This document shows, one piece after another, positions 10,321 through 22,612 of a stretch of 64,000 bases of DNA. The notes below the pieces were generated by a model. The model saw only the letters and a list, made by a program, of their open reading frames with translations. It was not told the DNA's origin and ran no database searches. Source of the DNA: Aldrovandia affinis. Lineage: Eukaryota > Chordata > Actinopteri > Notacanthiformes > Halosauridae. The translations under genes were made by a program, and so were the position numbers. The stretch is from NCBI GenBank assembly GCA_029706075.1, contig JAINUG010000014.1, positions 8,449,730 through 8,513,729 of the forward strand, written 5' to 3'. Every line of letters starts with the position of its first letter. The stretch's first letter is position 1.

Positions 10321-11018
10321 ATAAACAGAAAATTATAAAAAATCTTCATTCAACAATGTGTTAATCTAAATCGGAGGTGTCCAGTCTCATCCGAGAAGGT
10401 GGTCAGTGTGGATGTGGGTGCAGGATTTTGTTCTAGCCCAGCACAAAAACATCTGACTGGACACCCCTGCTCTAGATGGCAACATTTCCCTGTAAACATG
10501 ACACCGTTGACTCAATGTTGACCTTATGTCAGTTTTACCAATGGGAGGTTTATTCAACCCAAATAATGCTTCAACATTAGCCACCAGCTAATAACCCAGC
10601 ACAAATCATCCATAGCTGCTCTTTGGAAAACATGTGACTAATAAATGGGCATTTCTAATGTACCAACGTCCGGCCGATGTAGGCTGCTGGCTGATTGTCA
10701 CATGCTTGGTCATATTACTAAGTGCATCCAGCCATGGGGAAATTCTGGTAGGATTGACCGTGACATAAGTCAGCCACAGTTTGCTCCAGGAAATGACTCC
10801 TGACTGATAAGACACCATTGGGGAAATGTAGTGTGACATTACTGCACCAACATTTTGCAACTGATACAGGTAACTGCCAAAAGAAAGGCTTGGGTAAATG
10901 AGGGATCCTTTAAATGGGTGCAGTACCGCTGGATATTGGATATTGGATATTGAGCCTGCCCTGAGTCATCAAGTGCTTACAGGGATTGTGATTACAATCA
11001 AACACAGGCAAAGTGGTC
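10321..11018. other. no recognisable feature
   Basis: Single-copy DNA with a small triplication of GGATATT at 10931-10956. No credible exon is seen. Confidence 0.45.
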
Positions 11019-11164
11019 CTGTGTGGCTCAGTTGGTAGAGCATGGTGTTGGCAACGCTTAGGTTGTGGGTTCTATTCCCACTGGGACGACATATACTGAA
11101 AAATGTATGCATTCACTACTGTAAGTCGCTTTGGATAAAAGCGTCTGCTAAATGGCATATATTA
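11019..11164 (+). mobile_element. short tRNA-derived SINE, complete copy
   Basis: Order: A-box region GTGTGGCTCAGTTGGTAGAG, B box GTGGGTTCTATTCCC, linker AAAATGTATGCATTCACTAC, then the L2-type tail GTCGCTTTGGATAAAAGCGT. At about 146 bp this intact copy shows the empty-site structure for the split copy at 2484-3311. Confidence 0.9.
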
Positions 11165-12054
11165 AGAAAGTGTGGAGGGGACCTTCTCCCTGCTCTGGGG
11201 GTATTCCAGGACCTTCTCCCTGTTCTGGGGGCCACACACTGACTGTGTACCAGTGACTCACTCGGAGGTGGGTGGAAGTCTACTGTCAGACTACTGATGT
11301 GGGTGAAGTGTTTGTGTGTCAGAAAGTGTGTGTGAAATGTTTGTGTGCGTCAGAAAGAGTGTTTGAGGTATTTGTTTGTCAGAAAGTGTGTGTCAGTGTG
11401 TATGTGTTCAGTGCTTCCATGCCCGAGGTTATTCTTTGTTGAGTATTGAGTACGTGAAATATACATATTCTAAAATATGTATCTAAGTATCTTATTTTTC
11501 CAATTATACAGCAGGCATTGTACAGCAGTGGTCTATACAACTTTACATATATGAGCCTTAAAACAGAAAAATGCTGAAAATGACACACAGGGATAAGAGA
11601 TGTGCTTCAAACTTCAGCATTGTCGCAGCCTTCAAGTGGGTTGTTTCCATTCATTGCCTGTTAGAAAACGAGTGAAACTGTCAATAAAGGATTTCAAAAG
11701 GCTCGCATGATGCCCTTGGTCTCTTGCAACATGAGCAGAGCATTCATAAATCTGCCATTGTTATGAGGCAAAGGCACAGAGTCCTGATTTACTGTAAACA
11801 GCTGGGCCACAGCTCACCAGTTTTGTCTCTGCAGTGTGTGTGTGTGTGTGGCAGTGTGGCCTTCGCATCCACATTCTTAAAATGCGACGACGTCACCAAT
11901 CACATTCACATGCCATTTCCAGCCTTTTCAGGGTGGTGAAAAACAAAAACAAACGCAAACGGAAGGCGAACTGCAAGCTGAATTTGAAGTAGCACTGAAG
12001 AGTCAGTTTAATCCCACTGTTACCCTGTCACGATGTCACATAAAAAAAACCAAT
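11165..12054. other. unassigned; two small direct duplications
   Basis: GGACCTTCTCCCTG is duplicated at about 11178 and 11210, followed by a diverged 35-40 bp tandem built on GTCAGAAAGTGTGTG (11315-11400). 11831-11852 is a short GT tract. No coding sequence is recognised. Confidence 0.45.
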
Positions 12055-12440
12055 TACGTTTTGTTTCCGTTTTTCTCCCCAATTTGGAATCCAATTACAC
12101 CCTCTATTTATTTTGATGAACCCTCCCCCATGAACTCACCGCCCATTTCTAGGGGGCAAGCTACTCTCCAAGATGACCCTCTCCTACTCCTTTGAGACGG
12201 AACTCACTGACCCACGTTCTAGAGGCACCCTTACGTGCTTCACAGCGAGTTTGTGCCGACCACCCTCCCGCCTCCCTCTGGGGTGGACAGCCAAATGCCG
12301 CCCCCGATCGGGGCTAACGGCCAGGGCCAGTCTGGCAGAGACAGGTTTCCAACCACATCCCTGATAGGCAGCCCACACTCGTACAGGACCAGCCAAATAC
12401 AGGTGCGTTAAATCGCTTCGCTATCCGCCAGCCCCACGAT
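12055..12440 (-). mobile_element. SINE, second family, near complete
   Basis: On the minus strand the tail lies at 12118-12055 (AGGGTGTAATTGGATTCC). The middle, CCGATCGGGGGCGGCATTTG, and the head-side phrase GTTTGGAAACC-like at about 12350 match the copies at 57535-57895 and 46968-47285. Confidence 0.8.
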
Positions 12441-12895
12441 GTCACATTTTTACCACAAAACTTAGCTGCTGGTTCTCTGAACCGATCCGAACCAGGACGC
12501 GATTCGTTGTAAAGATGTGTCTCTCTCGGTAAACTAAGCCACATCAGCGGGAGTAGGTTGTTTCGACCAACTCGACCAACAAAGGGAGTCGATCAGCGAA
12601 GCCATGTGACCTCTGGCCTGTGACCTCTGCCCTGCGTTCGTTCCCTGGCCTCGGCCTAGCCCTGGGTGAGACTGTCTGGTCTGGCCGTTGTGCTCGGGTG
12701 CAGTTTACCACAGTAAAAGGTCACTTCCCCCTGCCTGGCTGCATCAGGGCTCCCCGGCAAGCAGTAAGCGATGCGGGCCTCCAGAATATGTTTCCAATAG
12801 CTGCTCGTCGGGGTGCATTATCGTCTACGGACGCGGTGTGCCACGGGGGGCCATGACTCCATGCTGCCCCCTGCTGCCTGTCACCTGGGGGAGCT

Positions 12896-12928
<33 letters not shown>

Positions 12929-13261
12929 AAACGTTGGGGGGTAAAGCTGTCGGATCGGTCTTGCGCCAGGGCCCCGGTGGTCGTGTCGCTGTCAGTCTAG
13001 CCCATCCCTCCCATGGCCTGGGTTGCTGTCACAGTCGGTAAGCTTTACCCACAAACTCTCTGCAGGCAGACGATGGGGTGGGGGGGGTTAAAATGTAAAA
13101 AAAGGCAGGAAACAGAAGCATTAGAAGCCCTGCTGCCTCTGTGATCTGGGGTCTGGGCCACAGGGACAACACAGAACAGGGGGACACATCCATCAGGCTT
13201 CACCTGCACACACACCTGCAGAGACATTCCCCAAACTCACCTCTTATCCTGCTTTGAGCCG
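12441..13261. other. unassigned; (GT)n at 12895-12925
   Basis: GC-richer single-copy sequence with a short GT tract. Overlapping 70-80 codon frames have no recognisable domain. Confidence 0.4.
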
Positions 13262-13263
13262 CT

Positions 13264-13630
13264 GCAATTCAATTCAATTGAAAAAACTTTATTTATCCCC
13301 GAAGGGCAATTATGAAGGCAGCAAAGTAAAGTAAAACATAAAACCATCAAACAACAACGAACCAATCAAACCAATTGTGGATGACAGACAAGACCAAAGG
13401 TACAGACATCTGTGCAAAATGCTCAATATCAATATCACTAAGTGCGAATTGAATAATACAAAATAAATATAATAATAGTTGTAAAATGATAGCTGCATAT
13501 GTAAGTGAGTAAGGGAGGGTAAAATCTGTTGTGTAGCCTGTACAGTATTGTAGTAAAAATGTCCAAAAATGTGAACTCTACGTAAGAATGCAAACAAGAA
13601 AACAAGATCAACAGCATTATTAGATGACTT
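13264..13630 (-). mobile_element. LINE-type 3' end (Rex/CR1-like UTR)
   Basis: The minus strand ends in TTCGGGGATAAATAAAG followed by a TTCAATTGAATTGAATTG tail at 13300-13264, preceded by T-rich UTR-like sequence. I place its 5' limit near 13630 only by composition. No open frame is preserved. Confidence 0.5.
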
Positions 13631-13850
13631 TTGTCAAACAGAAAATGTACTGGAGCAGTTGGTTGTGGTAGTTGCAGTACAAGTGTGATTTAGTTGCTTC
13701 AAAATAAGAGTATTTTTCATTTGGTGCTTCCATTATTTTGTCTACTCTCCAAGTTATGTAGGCCGTCTCTATTCAGTACCTCCAGGAAGTGATGTCATTA
13801 TAAATAATAAATGACGTAACGTGAGGCAGACTGAGTGCATACATTCCCTC

Positions 13851-14155
13851 ATTAAATAACGCTGCTTGAGCCGTTCAATATTCTTTCTACAATATCCGAA
13901 TCTAATACAAATGCACTATAATACTCTAACCCTAACCGAAACCATTCAACATTCTCTCTGCAATATTTAAATCTAATACAAAGGTAGTATAATACTCTAT
14001 TTTATTGAATATTATTGAATTATGGAATACCCTGACTGTTCAATATTATCTCTGCAATATCCAAATATAATACAAATATACTATAATACCCTAACCCTAA
14101 CCCAAACCATTCAATATTCTCTCCAAAACTAATACAAAGGTACTTTATCACATTT
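13851..14155. repeat. long-unit tandem repeat (about 60-110 bp) with telomere-like motifs
   Basis: CATTCAATATTCTCTC-like and CTAATACAAAGGTA-like phrases recur about three to four times. Two units contain CTAACCCTAACC-type strings (13925-13938 and 14088-14104). Confidence 0.65.
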
Positions 14156-14160
14156 CCATA

Positions 14161-14959
14161 ATCGAGGGTGTCAACACACACCAGGAATAGACTGCACAGT
14201 CTGCAACTAAACAAGTTACAACTAAACCTACAAGGAGTAGAAGGGGGTGTTAATTGGGGTCGATGGACTATACTGGCCCAAATTCATATCTTGCAAATAT
14301 TCAGCAAAATGGATGGCTATATTTACATAGTACAATATATATTCCATGCTGGACAGTAAATAGGCTATGACTAAGACTATGACTAATCTATGTGTATGAG
14401 GAGAGTGAATGTTTTTAATTAACTTCGCTTTTTACAATTGATTGAGATGTCACACATGAAACATTTTTACAGTGAAGTGATAGCCCACAATGTACTTTGT
14501 ACATGCAACATATGTACATACAAACAATTGTATTTATAAGACCCTGTAAACGTCACTGATACAACCAGGTGTTGGATCGGACTGAAGAAGGCAGAAGCGA
14601 AGACAGACATTGGCCTGCCCATAACGTGTGGACAGTGCAGCAGTGACGGTTTTTACTGGTTAGCTTAGACTTTTTAATGTTGGGATGGCAGTTGTGCCAT
14701 CCACCTAGTTACGGGTTGGCAGGGTGTGCCTCATACCTTTACAGCACACGAGGGTGCACGCGTTATTCAGGGTAAGGCTGAACAGATACCAAGTTGGAAG
14801 AGATGAGCTCAAATCTGAGAGACAAAGTCGGTCCATCGGACACAGAACTAGAAAGGCCCACTCCTCACAATGACCTTGCCCACTCCCAACAACAACCTTG
14901 GCTCATTTTTTCTTTTCCTTGTTTCTGTTTTGCTATTCAACCTGTCATTGTGGTGAAAA
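14161..14959. other. no recognisable feature
   Basis: AT-rich at first, then average composition. Nothing matches the repeat families of the window. Confidence 0.4.
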
Positions 14960-16080
14960 TGGCGGATGCACGCATGCACCGCACCGCACTGCAAACGGTC
15001 CTCTTGAAAATAATCAGGAAAAGTAATGATGATTTGAGGGGTGGGGGGGGGGGGCAGGGAGGGCGTGGAAGGTTAACATACAAAACAAAAAAAAGAAGAA
15101 AAAAAGATTGTTCCGCTTGAAAGAGGACAGATAATTATTCATTAGATGGGAGCGCCCGTTCCAATTAGGCTCGCCACTAATGGAGTTATGCTAAAGACTT
15201 CTGACCGAAATACCCCCCATCCCCTCCCCTCTGCATCACAAAAGAAAAATAAGAAAAAACTAAAACAAGGGAAGAGGAAACGGCCTTGGCTAATTTGAAT
15301 AAAGCCTTATTAGTTTAATGACCACAGTCCGTGATCAGGACTCATTAACATTAGTGCCACTATTGTGTAGCTCTTTGATAGCCCAAGGCTCGAGTTTTTA
15401 CCCTTAGCCCACATTCAGAAGGGGAACTAGCGCATCTCCCCTCCCAGCATGACACAGAGACGCTAATGTATGTAGACTAGAGGTAGGGAGGCGAAGGGGG
15501 CCGGGCGCTGCAGAATATTTGTACGGTTAATCATACTACGTGCCACATGGGGTGGGGTGGGGGCGATACAACAGAGTTCCTTTTTAAAGAGGATCAGCTC
15601 AGAGGCATGTTCTTATTAAGAGCCCGTCTTAATGTTATAATAGGTATGTTAACGAGCTCTCTCCATCGTTATCTGTTTGTCGGCCCTGCGCCGTGTATCG
15701 GGAACATGCCGATGCTGATCAGGATGATGAACGTGACTCCAGGCCCCTCTAACGAGAGGAAAGTTGGGAATTAAGTCCTGCTTAATGTCGCCTGCTATTT
15801 TTATTCTTTTTTTTCTCTCTTTTTTTAAAGAGCTTTCCCATTTTCTGCTTCACGTCGCACGGGGGGCCCCGCTTATTATTTTTAATGTGCGTTCTTGTTT
15901 TGTTATCTTTTTCCTTCCGCTAAATTGCCCACATTAACTAACGGTAATATAATCGGAGAGGATCAGGGGCAGCCATATGCGAAAACATATTATTTTACAA
16001 TGACGGTTAAATTGGAGGAAATGGATGGTGAACGGGAGAGAGGGAAGACGTGGAGGTCAACAAGCAGCCTTCCAGTGGGA
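14960..16080. other. candidate conserved non-coding cluster
   Basis: About 1.1 kb of non-repetitive sequence with closely spaced developmental-type motifs: ATAATTATTCATTAGATGGG at about 15131, CCAATTAGGCTCGCCACTAA at about 15160, ATTAGTTTAATGACC at about 15309, TTAAGAGCCCGTCTTAAT at about 15616 and GGGAATTAAGTCCTGCTTAA at about 15767. The short frames (108 and 75 codons) are not supported. Whether the block is conserved needs alignment. Confidence 0.35.
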
Positions 16081-16507
16081 AGGAGATTGTGAGTTCATAA
16101 CCAACTGGAGGAAGGATACAATAGGATGCCACTAAATTGAATATAAATGTAATAAATAAATAAAAATATAAATTATTTTCACGCTATTGTACTTTACAGA
16201 TGTTCATGGCTGCAGTGTTCCCTTTTCCATTTGTATTTTGTTACTGACCATCTGTGACACATCTTCTGTTGGCATCTCTCACCTGAAAGAACATAAGATA
16301 AACGTACGTTGTTTTTTACTTTGTTATTGAAAACAACATTTTTTGGTCATTTACATTACTGAATTCAAAGACACATTTTTATAATTTTTTTAATTTAACC
16401 ATATTCATTAACAGAAAATTGTTAGCTAAAAGGATTTACCGTTCCAGATTGTTTATGACACTATGCACACGCTTCCAAGTGTAGCACGGGGAATTAAAGG
16501 CCAGCAT
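16081..16507. other. no recognisable feature; AT-rich
   Basis: Contains AATAAATAAATAAA at about 16150, which could act as a polyadenylation-like signal but has no gene attached. Confidence 0.4.
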
Positions 16508-17090
16508 CCTGCAAACCAAACCCCTAAACACAAACAGAGCAAGCAGCGTTGCCCCTCTACCCTGAACACAGACAGAGCATCGCCCCTCTACCCTAAACAC
16601 AAACAGAAGGTTGCCCCTTTACCCTGAACACAAACAGAGCGTCTCCTCTCTACCTTGAACACAGAGTGTCCAGTGTCTCTCCTCTACCCTAAACACAGAC
16701 AGTGTTTCTCCTCCTGAACACACACAGAGCGTTGCCCCCCTACCCTGAACACAAACAGAGCGTCTCCCCTCTACCTTGAACACAAACAAAGCGTCCAGCG
16801 TCTCTCCTCTTCCCTGAACACACACAGAGCGTTGCCCCCCTACCCTGAACACAAACAGAACGTCTCCCCTCTACCTTGAACACAAACAAAGCGTCCAGCG
16901 TCACCCCTCTACCCTAAGCACAAACAGAGTGTCGCTCCTCTACCCTAAACATAAACAGAGTGTCGCTCCTCTACTCTGAACACAAACAGAACGTCTCTCC
17001 TCTACCCTAAACACAAACAGAGTGTCGCTCCTCTACTCTAAACACAAACAGAGCGTCGCCACTCTACCCTGCACACATACAGACACCGGA
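16508..17090. repeat. minisatellite with about 30-35 bp units
   Basis: The unit is close to CTCTACCCTGAACACAAACA followed by GAGCGTCGCCC, with frequent indels (for example the inserted GTCCAGCGTC). About 17 to 18 diverged copies by eye. Confidence 0.85.
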
Positions 17091-17540
17091 CACCTGGATA
17101 CCGTCTCTGTTTCCCAGCTCAGCAGAGAGGCATCTCTGTGCCCGGGCCACGTTTCACAGCTGGCAGCAAAAAAAGAGCAAGTTTCGGTGTTAAACCACCC
17201 AGGGAGGCGAATAACCTTCCTGACCGACGGAGGCCAGAGCTAATTAAGGGCCGTGGCAGAGCTGGAGCATCCAGGATCTGCCCCCTCCCCCAGCCCTTCG
17301 TCACCAGGCCCCCAAGGGCCCCCTAACCCCCCCTCCACCCGACACAATTCCTCACTTTCCGCAGGGTGTCGGAAAGTATGTCACCGAAACTGCCATGATG
17401 GCCACGGCGACTGCAGCCTCTTTCACTCACTCTGCATGGTGTTCTGCCAACATCGCACCCCCCTCCCTCCAACAGTGAAGAAGTGTCCAGGCTATGCCAC
17501 AGAGCTGTGCTCAGTAAATACGGCATGATGGGGTGAGAGT
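17091..17540. other. unassigned, GC-rich
   Basis: Overlapping short frames occur on both strands (73, 61, 62 and 91 codons) with no domain. C-rich tract at 17280-17345. Confidence 0.4.
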
Positions 17541-18250
17541 GCGGGGGCATACATGGAGTTCTCTTCCCCTGCCGTGGGTCTAATCAGGGCAAATAAGGGC
17601 ATTTCTCCTCTGGAGTCTAATGAGGGCGCATCACCCAACACGATGAAATGTTATTTTCTGAAATGCTCTGCTGAATTACAAACAAAGGATCGGCTTCTAT
17701 TGTTTCAGTCGCATAGTTTTAAAATTCTGTTAAGGACCTCAATACCATCGTCTAAAAGGTAGCTGAACACCAAAACAAGTTGTTTTTAAAAAATTCTCAG
17801 GACTCAGAAAATGCTCTCCCCATGTCCACAGAGAGAGTGAACTTCACTTGTCCGCCGAGCCCTGACGATAGAGCCAGCCACCGCTCGCATGTCTCACGTG
17901 CGGGGCAGTCGAAACGGAGAAATTAGAATTAATCCCTGACGATTTCACGGGTTCATTTATCACTGCGCTTTAATTTATTTCTTTAATGCACCCTGCAGGG
18001 GTGGATGAGGGCCGGCCTGCCACCAGCGCTGGAGTTTCACACAGGCCCCGTGTTAACGCCCCGGGGCCCCACTTCACCCATTTGAGTGACTGGGGCCCTA
18101 ATGCCGCTCGCCTGGTTCTCAGCACTTGTCTGTCCGCATTTGCCGCCCTGGCTGCACAAATGCTGCAACTTCTAATTATTCGTCGGCTCATTACGCCAGA
18201 GCTGGCTTTAATTGGAGGGGGGATGTGGGCAGGGTTTCGTTAAGGCCCGC
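17541..18250. other. candidate conserved non-coding block
   Basis: Single-copy sequence with TCTAATCAGGGCAAATAAGG at about 17579, ACAAACAAAGGATCGG (a TCF/SOX-type core) at about 17679, AAATTAGAATTAATCCC at about 17920, TTTAATTTATTTCTTTAATG at about 17970 and TTCTAATTATTCGTCGGCTC at about 18168. No exon is evident. Confidence 0.35.
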
Positions 18251-18599
18251 CCCCCGGAGTGAGGAAACCAGTATAGAACCAGTGGAACTGGGCCACTGGC
18301 AGCACCTCCGGGTCTAGTGCTGGGCCGGCTGCGGTGTTGCCCGTCCTCGTTCCCTTGCCCTGCTCTCGCCCGCCCTCGGACTCCAGAGGAACTTCAGGAG
18401 GAAGGATCGTGGCCTGTATGTGTGAGCGAGCACCATAGACTCCCCCCCAAGCCACCCCCCTTCCCCATCAATGACAGAGCCCTCCCCAGGTCTTTTCAAA
18501 ATGACACATTTACATTCCAATTATTGTACTTTCCATATAAGGAGGTTAAGTAGGAGGATCGCTCTCTACGCTGAACAGTTTATACTTTCTGTGTTTCTT
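18251..18599. other. no recognisable feature
   Basis: GC-rich with two opposing frames of about 70-80 codons that lack similarity to anything I know. Confidence 0.4.
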
Positions 18600-18718
18600 T
18601 AGTTTTTAAAAGAATTTGTTACTTTTTTCATGTCAATCCCCCCTTCATATTGTAGCTCGCTGCCATAGTCCTGAGACCGGCAGTGACAAAGGCGATGTAC
18701 CACTTCCTCTGAGACCAG
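18600..18718 (-). mobile_element. SINE fragment, second family
   Basis: Read on the minus strand it contains CCGGTCTCAGGACTATGGCA and GATTGACATGAAAAAA, matching 10195-10255 of the copy at 9991-10320. Confidence 0.7.
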
Positions 18719-19195
18719 TCCAGTATTAATTGTTGCAAGACCAAAACAACTCACACTGTGTATTAAGAGTGTCCATGCATTAAAACTTAAATTAAAAATA
18801 AGGTGTCACAACATTTTGAGGAAATTAAAGGCAATGGTGCAACAAAATATTTATAGATATCTCAATTCCACACCATCCTTTTTCAAACAATTAAAAAAAA
18901 AAAAATTGTATCAGTGTTTTATGACATTCTTGAATAACAAATACCACATGAGTAAACATTTTGTGTTAATTTTCAATGAACGATGAAAACGAACAGATCT
19001 TGGTAGTGGACTTTTGGGCCCCACTGTATATATTGTGACATCTCAAGGGACTGCCCAAGGGACTTTAAATTGTTGGAGCCACTGGAGCCTGAAAAGACTG
19101 CATTTCCCAGCAGCCTGCAGTCCCACAGTTTTGAGGAACCTGTTTTGTGTACCGACTTGGATTGTGTAAGGAACTGACCTGGAATTTGACATTTA
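18719..19195. other. no recognisable feature
   Basis: AT-rich single-copy DNA with an A run at 18893-18905. Confidence 0.4.
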
Positions 19196-20645
19196 ATTTT
19201 TGTGTAAGTTTGAGGAGGGAGAGGCCCCGCTATTGGAGTGTGGGAGAGAGAGGCCCCTCTTTGTAAGTGTGGGGACAGAGAGGCCCCGCTGTATAAGTGT
19301 GGGGAGAAAGAAAGGCCCTGCTGTGTAAGTGTGAGAACAGAGAAGCCCTGCTGTGGGAGTGTGGGAGAGAGAGGCCCCACCATGGGAGTTTAGGGAGAGA
19401 GAGGCCCCGCTGCGTAAGTGTGGGCAGAGAGAGAGGCCGTGCTGTGTAAGTGTGGGGAGAGAGAGGCCCCGCTGTGTAAGTGTGGGCAGAGAGAGAGGCC
19501 GTGCTGTGTAAGTGTGGGGAGAGAGAGGCCCCGCTGTGTAAGTGTGGGCAGAGAGAGAGGCCGTGCTGTGTAAGTGTGGGCAGAGAGAGAGGCCCCGCTG
19601 TGTAAGTGTGGGGACAGAGAGGCCCCGCTGTATAAGTGTGGGGAGAAAGAGAGGCCGTGCTGTGTAAGTGTGGAGAGGGAGAGGCCCTGCTGTGTAAGTG
19701 TGGGGAGAGAGAGGCCCTGCTGTTGGAGTTTGAGGAGGGAGAGACCCCACTTTGTAAGTGTGGAGAAAGAGGCCCTGCTGTGTAAGTGTGTGGAGAAAGA
19801 GGCCCCGCTCTGTAAGTGTGGAGAGGGAGAGGCCCTGCTGTGTGAGTGTGGGGAGGAAGAGGCCCCGCTCTGTAAGTTTGGGGAGAAAGAGGCCCTGCTG
19901 TGTAAGTGTTAAGAGAGAGGCCCCGCTGTGTAAGTGTGGGCAGAGAGAGAGGCCCCGCTGTGTAAGTGTGGGCAGAGAGAGAGGCCGTGCTGTGTAAGTG
20001 TGGGTAGAAAGAGGCCCCACTCTGTAAGTGTGGAGAGGGAGAGGCCCTGCTGTGTAAGTGTGGGGAGAGAGAGGCCCTGCTGTTGGAATTTGAGCTGGAG
20101 AAAGAGGCCCCACTCTGTAAGTGTGGAGAGGGAGAGGCCCTGCTGTGAGAGAGAGAGGCCCTGCTGTTGGAATTTGAGGAGGGAGAGACCCCACTTTGTA
20201 AGTGTGGAGAAAGAGGCCCTGCTGTGTAAGTGTGGGGAGAGAGAGGCCCCGCTCTGTAAGTGTGGAGTGAGAGAGGCCCTGCTGTTGGAGTGTGGGGAGA
20301 GAGAGGCCCTGCTTTGTAAGTTTGGGGAGAGAGAGGCCCTGCTGTGTGAGTGTGGGAGAGAGAGGCCATGCTTTGTAAGTTTGGGGAGAGAGAGGCCCTG
20401 CTGTGTAAGTGTTAAGAGAGAGGCCCCGCTGTGTGAGTGTGGGGAGGGAGAGGCCCCGCTCTGTAAGTGTGGAGTGAGAGAGGCCCTGCTGTTGGAGTGT
20501 GGGGAGAGAGAGGCCCTGCTTTGTAAGTTTGGGGAGAGAGGCCCTGCTGTGTAAGTGTTAAGAGAGAGGCCCCGCTCTGTAAGTGTGGGGACACAGAGGC
20601 CCCGCTGTGTAAGTGTTGGGAGAGAAAGGCCCTGCTGTTGTCGTG
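19196..20645. repeat. 30-bp minisatellite, about 1.45 kb, splice-signal-like units
   Basis: Around 48 units of 24-33 bp close to CTGTGTAAGTGTGGGGAGAG followed by AGAGGCCCCG. Because most units are 30 or 27 bp, frames stay open on both strands (333, 379 and 260 codons minus; 206 codons plus), giving Cys/Glu/Arg- or Ser/Pro/Leu-rich repeats without a real start or domain. At least 30 units carry GTAAGT on the plus strand. The minus strand of each unit reads as a pyrimidine tract followed by ACTTACACAG. Confidence 0.95.
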
Positions 20646-21877
20646 GTGAGCACACTCTTGCTGCGGTGGTGGCGCTCAAGGCCTGAGCCACATGGAGATG
20701 TGTTTATTACCGGACATTAACATCACATCTCCCTGTCCCCGGGGCCAGTGACCCTCCAGACCCCTTCCTGTCGGAGCTGCTGTAAAATTTGATGTGGACT
20801 CGTAATGCTTACTGGGCTGCTAAGGCCACTGTGACCTCGGCCAGAGCCTGACGCCGTTAGGCGCCGAGCCACGGGGAAACGGCAGAATCTAAACATGCAC
20901 AAGGGGGCCGGAGAAATGCTGCTCATGCCCCTATACCACGGTATAAGAGTGCCAGGAGCATTTACACTAACAACATTGCTAATAAGAATTATCCTTGTAG
21001 GCTATATCTGATGCTCTCAATTGTGTAATGAATGTAGTCATATTTCTAATATTGTTATTTTCCTGTTATCCATATGCTTTGTTATTGATGTTTTACTCTT
21101 CTGATTGTCTTTAAGTTCACTGTACAAATCTGCACTTGTGGTAACGTTGGCATGTGCAGGTGGCTGTGTTTTGTATCAGCGTAAGGAAGCACGCCATTAT
21201 TGCCAAGTCGATTGTTATTTGAGCTGACATGTGAAACTTTTCCTTTTCTTTTTCTTTTCCTCACATGAAAAAGAGCTGTCGATGTTGTCCGTGAGCGTTT
21301 CAGGAAAATTCAACATTGCTGATTTTTTCAATCTTGCCATTTGAAATCGGTTAAATTCTTCATAGAGCGAGAGAAAGTCCCGGGGTCATGACTGTCCACA
21401 GATGTTTTTGTGTTACAGTGAAGGTTGGGCACATAACTCATTGTCCCAGCTGACTAACCTCGGTGAATGAGGCTCACTTCCACACACAATTGAGCGAGCA
21501 TCGTAGATAGCTTCAAACACGCCTCCACGACACAAAGTCCGCTCACACTTTTTGTGTTGACAGCAACTTAATACATCGCGATACCTTCCCTATTAAAAGT
21601 CACAATGAGGCAGGGATTCTCTCGATTGTCACAGCGCAGACAGCGAGACGCTCTTTCACACTGAGAACAATAAGGAGTCAACGACTACAATGACATAATG
21701 CAGGAACCGTGATGTCGGGAGCACATTTCATCCTGCCTCTGAGCTCAACATGCAGCGCTAAGGTGGTGAAATAAACCTACAATGGAGCCACACATCACTT
21801 CCTGCTTTTAGGTAAGTGCATATGTACAATGTTACACAAATTCCAAATTGTATAGTATGTCTTTACATGAGAGATTT
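20646..21877. other. no recognisable gene
   Basis: Mixed single-copy sequence. None of the window's repeat families occurs here and no frame exceeds about 70 codons. Confidence 0.45.
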
Positions 21878-22031
21878 AACACACACGCACACACACACAC
21901 CCACACATAAGCACACACACACACACACATACACGTACCCACACATAAGCACACACACACACACACACACATACCCACACATAAGCACACACATGCACAC
22001 ACACACATATACACACATGCCCACACTTAAG

Positions 22032-22064
<33 letters not shown>

Positions 22065-22085
22065 ACACACATACATACACACGGG
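21878..22085. repeat. (CA)n microsatellite with CCCACACATAAG units
   Basis: About 205 bp. A longer-period repeat is superimposed: ACCCACACATAAGCACAC recurs about four times. Confidence 0.95.
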
Positions 22086-22612
22086 TGCGCACTAATTAAA
22101 ACCTTCATTGCAGGCTGGGAGACGTGTAATGCTGACATTTAGTCAGGGGAGATTTGGGGCGAGGAGGAGAGATTGTAGCGCTGGGTCTGAGCCAGGCCCG
22201 AGGCGTGCTGGCAGGCAGGAGAGCAGCGGCGGGAGAGCGCGGGATTGGATAGGAGCACAGGAAAGGTCAAACGCATGAAAAGGCTAATGTGTCACTGCTT
22301 TTGTTCCGTCCTCGCAAGCATACGCTTGCCCTTCCTCCGCGCCCGGGTGAAACCGATGGACAGGAAAATAAGCTATAGAACAAGACTCTCTCTTACCTTC
22401 CAGAGTTTCCTGGGCGGGATCACCCTCAAAACCACCAAAAATGTGTACTTCAAACCTTGACGAGTCACACCTGTATTTTACTCAGCCTCGCAAGTCCAAG
22501 GAAGGACACTGAGACACACCTGTGCAGCCATTCCTTGCTAATGATCCCCTCCCCCCTGAACACACGTGGAAAATGACCCCATACAGCCAGGTTTTCAGAG
22601 TTAACTCAGGGA
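22086..22612. other. unassigned
   Basis: 22140-22260 is GC-rich. A 71-codon frame (22245-22460) was checked and has no recognisable similarity. Confidence 0.4.

Noticed and set aside
19193-20691. 333-, 379- and 260-codon minus-strand frames, possibly a repetitive secreted or structural protein
   Set aside because: They follow only from a 30-bp tandem unit lacking stops. All three phases are open, there is no signal peptide, and the opposite strand is also open.
22245-22460. 71-codon basic frame
   Set aside because: No homology recognised and no flanking exon signals; considered chance.
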